Source: Paramarasmius palmivorus (lineage: Eukaryota; Basidiomycota; Agaricomycetes; Agaricales; Marasmiaceae). From it: a DNA stretch of 64,000 bases. The stretch covers positions 620,001-684,000 of the forward strand of contig JAYKXP010000016.1 in assembly GCA_037176845.1 (NCBI GenBank). Direction: 5' to 3'. This document shows positions 61,492 to 64,000 of the stretch, one piece after another. Each line of letters opens with the position of its first letter. Position 1 is the stretch's first letter. Both the position numbers and the translations under genes were made by a program. Under the pieces are notes generated by a model that was not told the DNA's origin, did not search any database, and was given only the letters and a program-made list of their open reading frames with translations.

Positions 61492-63324
61492 TCAATTACG
61501 CGATCTGCCTGCTTTCGTTGGCGTTGACAACAAAGCAGAATGCAAACTCTTTCCAGCACTGAGTAACAGGTCGTCGTCATCTCCGTCATCTTCCTCAATG
61601 TCCGTGAGTTCAGACCCCTCAGAATCACCACCCAAGCGCAAAATAGCCGGTGTACTACTCCCAGAAAGTGGCCATTCCTCCTCCTCTTCGGTAATCGTAG
61701 TAGAGGCTTGTGATACCACCCGAGATATCGTTCGTTTAGGCTTCGTAGGACTGGATGCGTCTAATTGAAGTTGTGTTTGTGTTTGTGTCTGCGAGAACGT
61801 CCTCGAGAGCGTCCTCACTCTCGTCTCCTTCGGTTTCATAGGTGTTGCCTCCACCAACGTAACACCTTCGTTCTTTGCCTCCGACTTGACGGCCGGAGCA
61901 GGCTTGACTGGCGGATCGACAGCCGTCTTCGCAGCAGTAGGCTGAATCGGAGGCTTGGCCTTAAAGGACTTACTCATACTGACCTCCCGGTTCAGTACAC
62001 GGCGAGACGATTGGCCAACACTTTGAGCACGTCGTCTTTCCATCTCTTCCTCCTTTAATGAGGCAGAGAGGGATCGCGTACGTTCTAGTTTGCGCGGTTC
62101 GGGTGGACGTGATGAAGACCGGTGAGAAGAAGTGGTAGATAGGGCGGGAGATGGATAGCGCGTTACAGAAGCGCTTGAAGAAGTACGTGGACGTTTGGCA
62201 GGCGGGGGATGAGGCACAGGCGATGAGGAACGTGTAGCTAGATCCGATGGTTTTGAGTGAAGAGGCTCGTCCTCATCCTCGTCTTCAGTGAAAGGGGAAG
62301 TCGGGAAAATCTTGGAACGTAAAAGTTCGCAAGAATCAGGAAGAGTAGAATTGAATCTATTGGGGTGTAAGGAGAGATAGAGAGCGGAGGCATAAGACTC
62401 AACTGAGATTCTACGGTTTCTTTGTAGAAGACTTGCATCCAATCTAATGCTTCTTCTTCTTGACGAAGTTTATTGGCATTTCGAGCTGGGGAGGCGTTCA
62501 AATCGCCCATAAGCTGCCATGTTGAAAGTTTGTCCATAAAAGCTTCAAGGCGATCCGCTGTGCTAGGAACAGTCGTTGGCTTCTTCCTAGGAAGCTTTCG
62601 TCTCTTCACAGAGGACATTTCTGGTGATTGTGGTCTCGGCGGCGGCGGTCCAGGAAGAGAGAGAATCAACAGGTGTAGTAGAATCTGGATCTGAACTCTG
62701 AGGAAACCGTCAACCAAGGTACGCAGAACGATCTTTTGGCACTCACTCGCGTCTTTCCAGCCTCTGTAGCCAGGCTTTACGCCACTTCTCGTCTTCCCAT
62801 ATACCTCCATCAGCACTCGTGTCCCGAATCGCTTCATATTCTTTGTCGCCCTTCTCGTAGCTCAAGACATACCACATCATGGTTTCTTCTATTTCCCCTG
62901 CTCCTCCTCCATCTGACAGAATCCTCGGCAATTCTACATTATATTTATTCGCCGCGGAGCGAGGTGTGTGTAGGAGTGGGTCCAGAAGGGCGTGTAGGGG
63001 ATGTGGCTGTGGAGAGTCGGGCTGCGAAGATCCAGACGCGACGTTGACGCGTTTTAAAGCTGGTACGAGAAAATTCAAGGGCATTAATGACTGTAAAAAA
63101 AGGCTGCCTGAGTGCGAGGAGAGCTGTAATCGATAGAAAGAACCATTCACCTCCGGGAGCCAAAGAAATTGCAGATACGTGCGAACGACGTACTGATCTG
63201 GGGTTTCCAATGATAAGTCGGTAAAAGGATAATCTCTGGAAATAGATTTCTCTTGGGCTGTTGTCCAATTGACCTTTGGACTGAGGTCAAGCTTTCGAGG
63301 AAATTGGGATATGATGGTGGTCAT
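61492..63324 (-). CDS. Sld3-like DNA replication regulator
   Basis: Sld3/Treslin proteins load Cdc45 on the MCM helicase and, when phosphorylated by CDK, bind Dpb11/TopBP1 to fire origins. Exons are 62747-63324, 62404-62697 and 61492-62356, giving 578 aa. The fungal Sld3 domain is suggested by LHALLDPLLHTPRSAANKYN, then EETMMWYVLSYE, then KWRKAWLQRLERREVQIQIL followed by LHLLILSLPGP, which is complete only after removing the 62698-62746 intron. The C-terminal half is disordered and basic, with CDK-type sites SPTKPKR, TPMKPKE and TPTKAGR, and an acidic SELTDIEEDDGDDDD patch. The domain match is from memory of the family pattern, so moderate certainty. Confidence 0.65.
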
Positions 63325-64000
63325 AGTTCATGTCAATAAGCGCCCAAACATTGTTGATCAACGCTTCTTGTTCCTCGCGTGTATTGTATACACCTGCTTC
63401 AACCACGGCAATTCTGTAGATACATCTGCGGAGCAATAGGCAGTAATCTACCTGTAACTTTAGAATTACTTTCTCAAAATTATAACCCATCTATTCAAAA
63501 GCCCAGCACCATGCAACCCCGCTTCCCAAACCATCATCAATCTTCGTTCACGCCAGACCACCTCTCCGAACCGGCCAACGAAACGCGTCCTTATACTACA
63601 GTTACCCGTCAACTCCTGTTCTTGCCTGTACAATGTCTTCGCGTATTCTTCAGAATTGTTCGTCATGGATAGGATCTTCACCTTGGAATCTATGAGAATA
63701 TCTGTGACTTGCCCGAGTACGATGAATAATGGGGTACAGGTTCTTGAAACCGATGACTGATGCGAGATCATGAATGGGAGAGCACAAGCCAGGAAGGTGT
63801 CGCTCATGAAAGTGACGTGAGGATCGCGAGCCGTGAATTCGATTATAGCCTGGCTACCCGTCGGAAGAGAGTTCAAGAAGGTGTGTAGAGCAGTCTTCAC
63901 TGCAGACTGAGGGACAAAGTCCAAACATAGGGTGTGGTAGAGATCACTACTGACGCGAGGGGGAAGGAGGTGACATATTTCGTGCGCATACATGTCTACT
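63287..64000 (-). CDS. Partial unknown gene running off the right edge
   Basis: Open minus-strand sequence at 63466-63993 (LPPRVSSDLYHTLCLDFVPQ, FLNSLPTGSQAIIEFTARDP, LFIVLGQVTDILIDSKVKIL) continues past the window. A donor-like GTAACT after EQELTG and an acceptor near 63451 may join it to VDYCLLLRRCIYRIAVVEAG and NTREEQEALINNVWALIDMN, ending at 63287. That end would overlap the start of the Sld3-like gene by ~40 bp, so the 3' boundary is doubtful. No family recognised. Confidence 0.4.

Overview
This window is nuclear DNA from a filamentous fungus, most likely a mushroom-forming basidiomycete (Agaricomycetes). Nearly every gene is cut by many short introns (about 48-70 nt, GT..AG). The proteins include fungus-specific families: ERMES subunit Mdm34, 3-keto sterol reductase Erg27, an Sld3-type replication regulator, GT90/CAP10 and GH18. 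Introns were placed by eye from GT/AG sites, reading frame and family conservation, and most models close exactly in frame. No rRNA, tRNA, CRISPR array or intact transposon was seen.

Layout. 0.1-3.6 kb: PRPP synthetase, the tiny COX-assembly gene PET117, and eIF3m. 4.1-5.4 kb: copy A of an unknown paralogous pair, with a frameshift. 5.8-7.3 kb: DAACS dicarboxylate/amino-acid symporter. 8.3-10.5 kb: GT90 glycosyltransferase. 10.9-15.6 kb: STIMATE-family vacuolar membrane protein, divergent from SEC18/NSF. 15.9-16.9 kb: protein phosphatase inhibitor-2. 17.1-18.4 kb: copy B of the paralogous pair, intact and inverted relative to copy A. 19.7-25 kb: a secreted Ala/Pro/Lys-rich protein, a GH18 chitinase and an M28 metallopeptidase. 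25.2-27.9 kb: cytosolic NAD-dependent MTHF dehydrogenase and ORMDL. 28-34.5 kb: a virilizer-like protein and Mdm34. 34.9-37.9 kb: an F-box protein with zinc-finger-like motifs. 38.7-42.4 kb: farnesyl-PP synthase and an MFS DHA2 transporter. 43.3-47.5 kb: an FG nucleoporin carrying an N-terminal membrane segment. 48.2-52.8 kb: cytochrome b5, RNase III with a dsRBD, and PAPS reductase. 53.4-56.7 kb: a small Cys-rich secreted protein, Erg27, and a Cys-free secreted protein with a hydrophobic tail. 58.5-64 kb: a tail-anchored coiled-coil protein, an Sld3-like protein, and a partial gene at the right edge.

The genes are mainly housekeeping and arranged as divergent or convergent neighbours rather than as a pathway cluster. 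Divergent pairs with short shared promoters include PET117/eIF3m (104 bp), ORMDL/virilizer (120 bp) and STIMATE/SEC18 (220 bp). Several products act on ER, lipid or nuclear-envelope biology (Erg20, Erg27, ORMDL, cytochrome b5, Mdm34, STIMATE, Sec18, the membrane nucleoporin), but this may be chance. The most unusual features are the POM121-like nucleoporin architecture, a fungal virilizer candidate, the frameshifted paralog, several micro-exons of 5-21 nt, and three small secreted proteins of unknown function.
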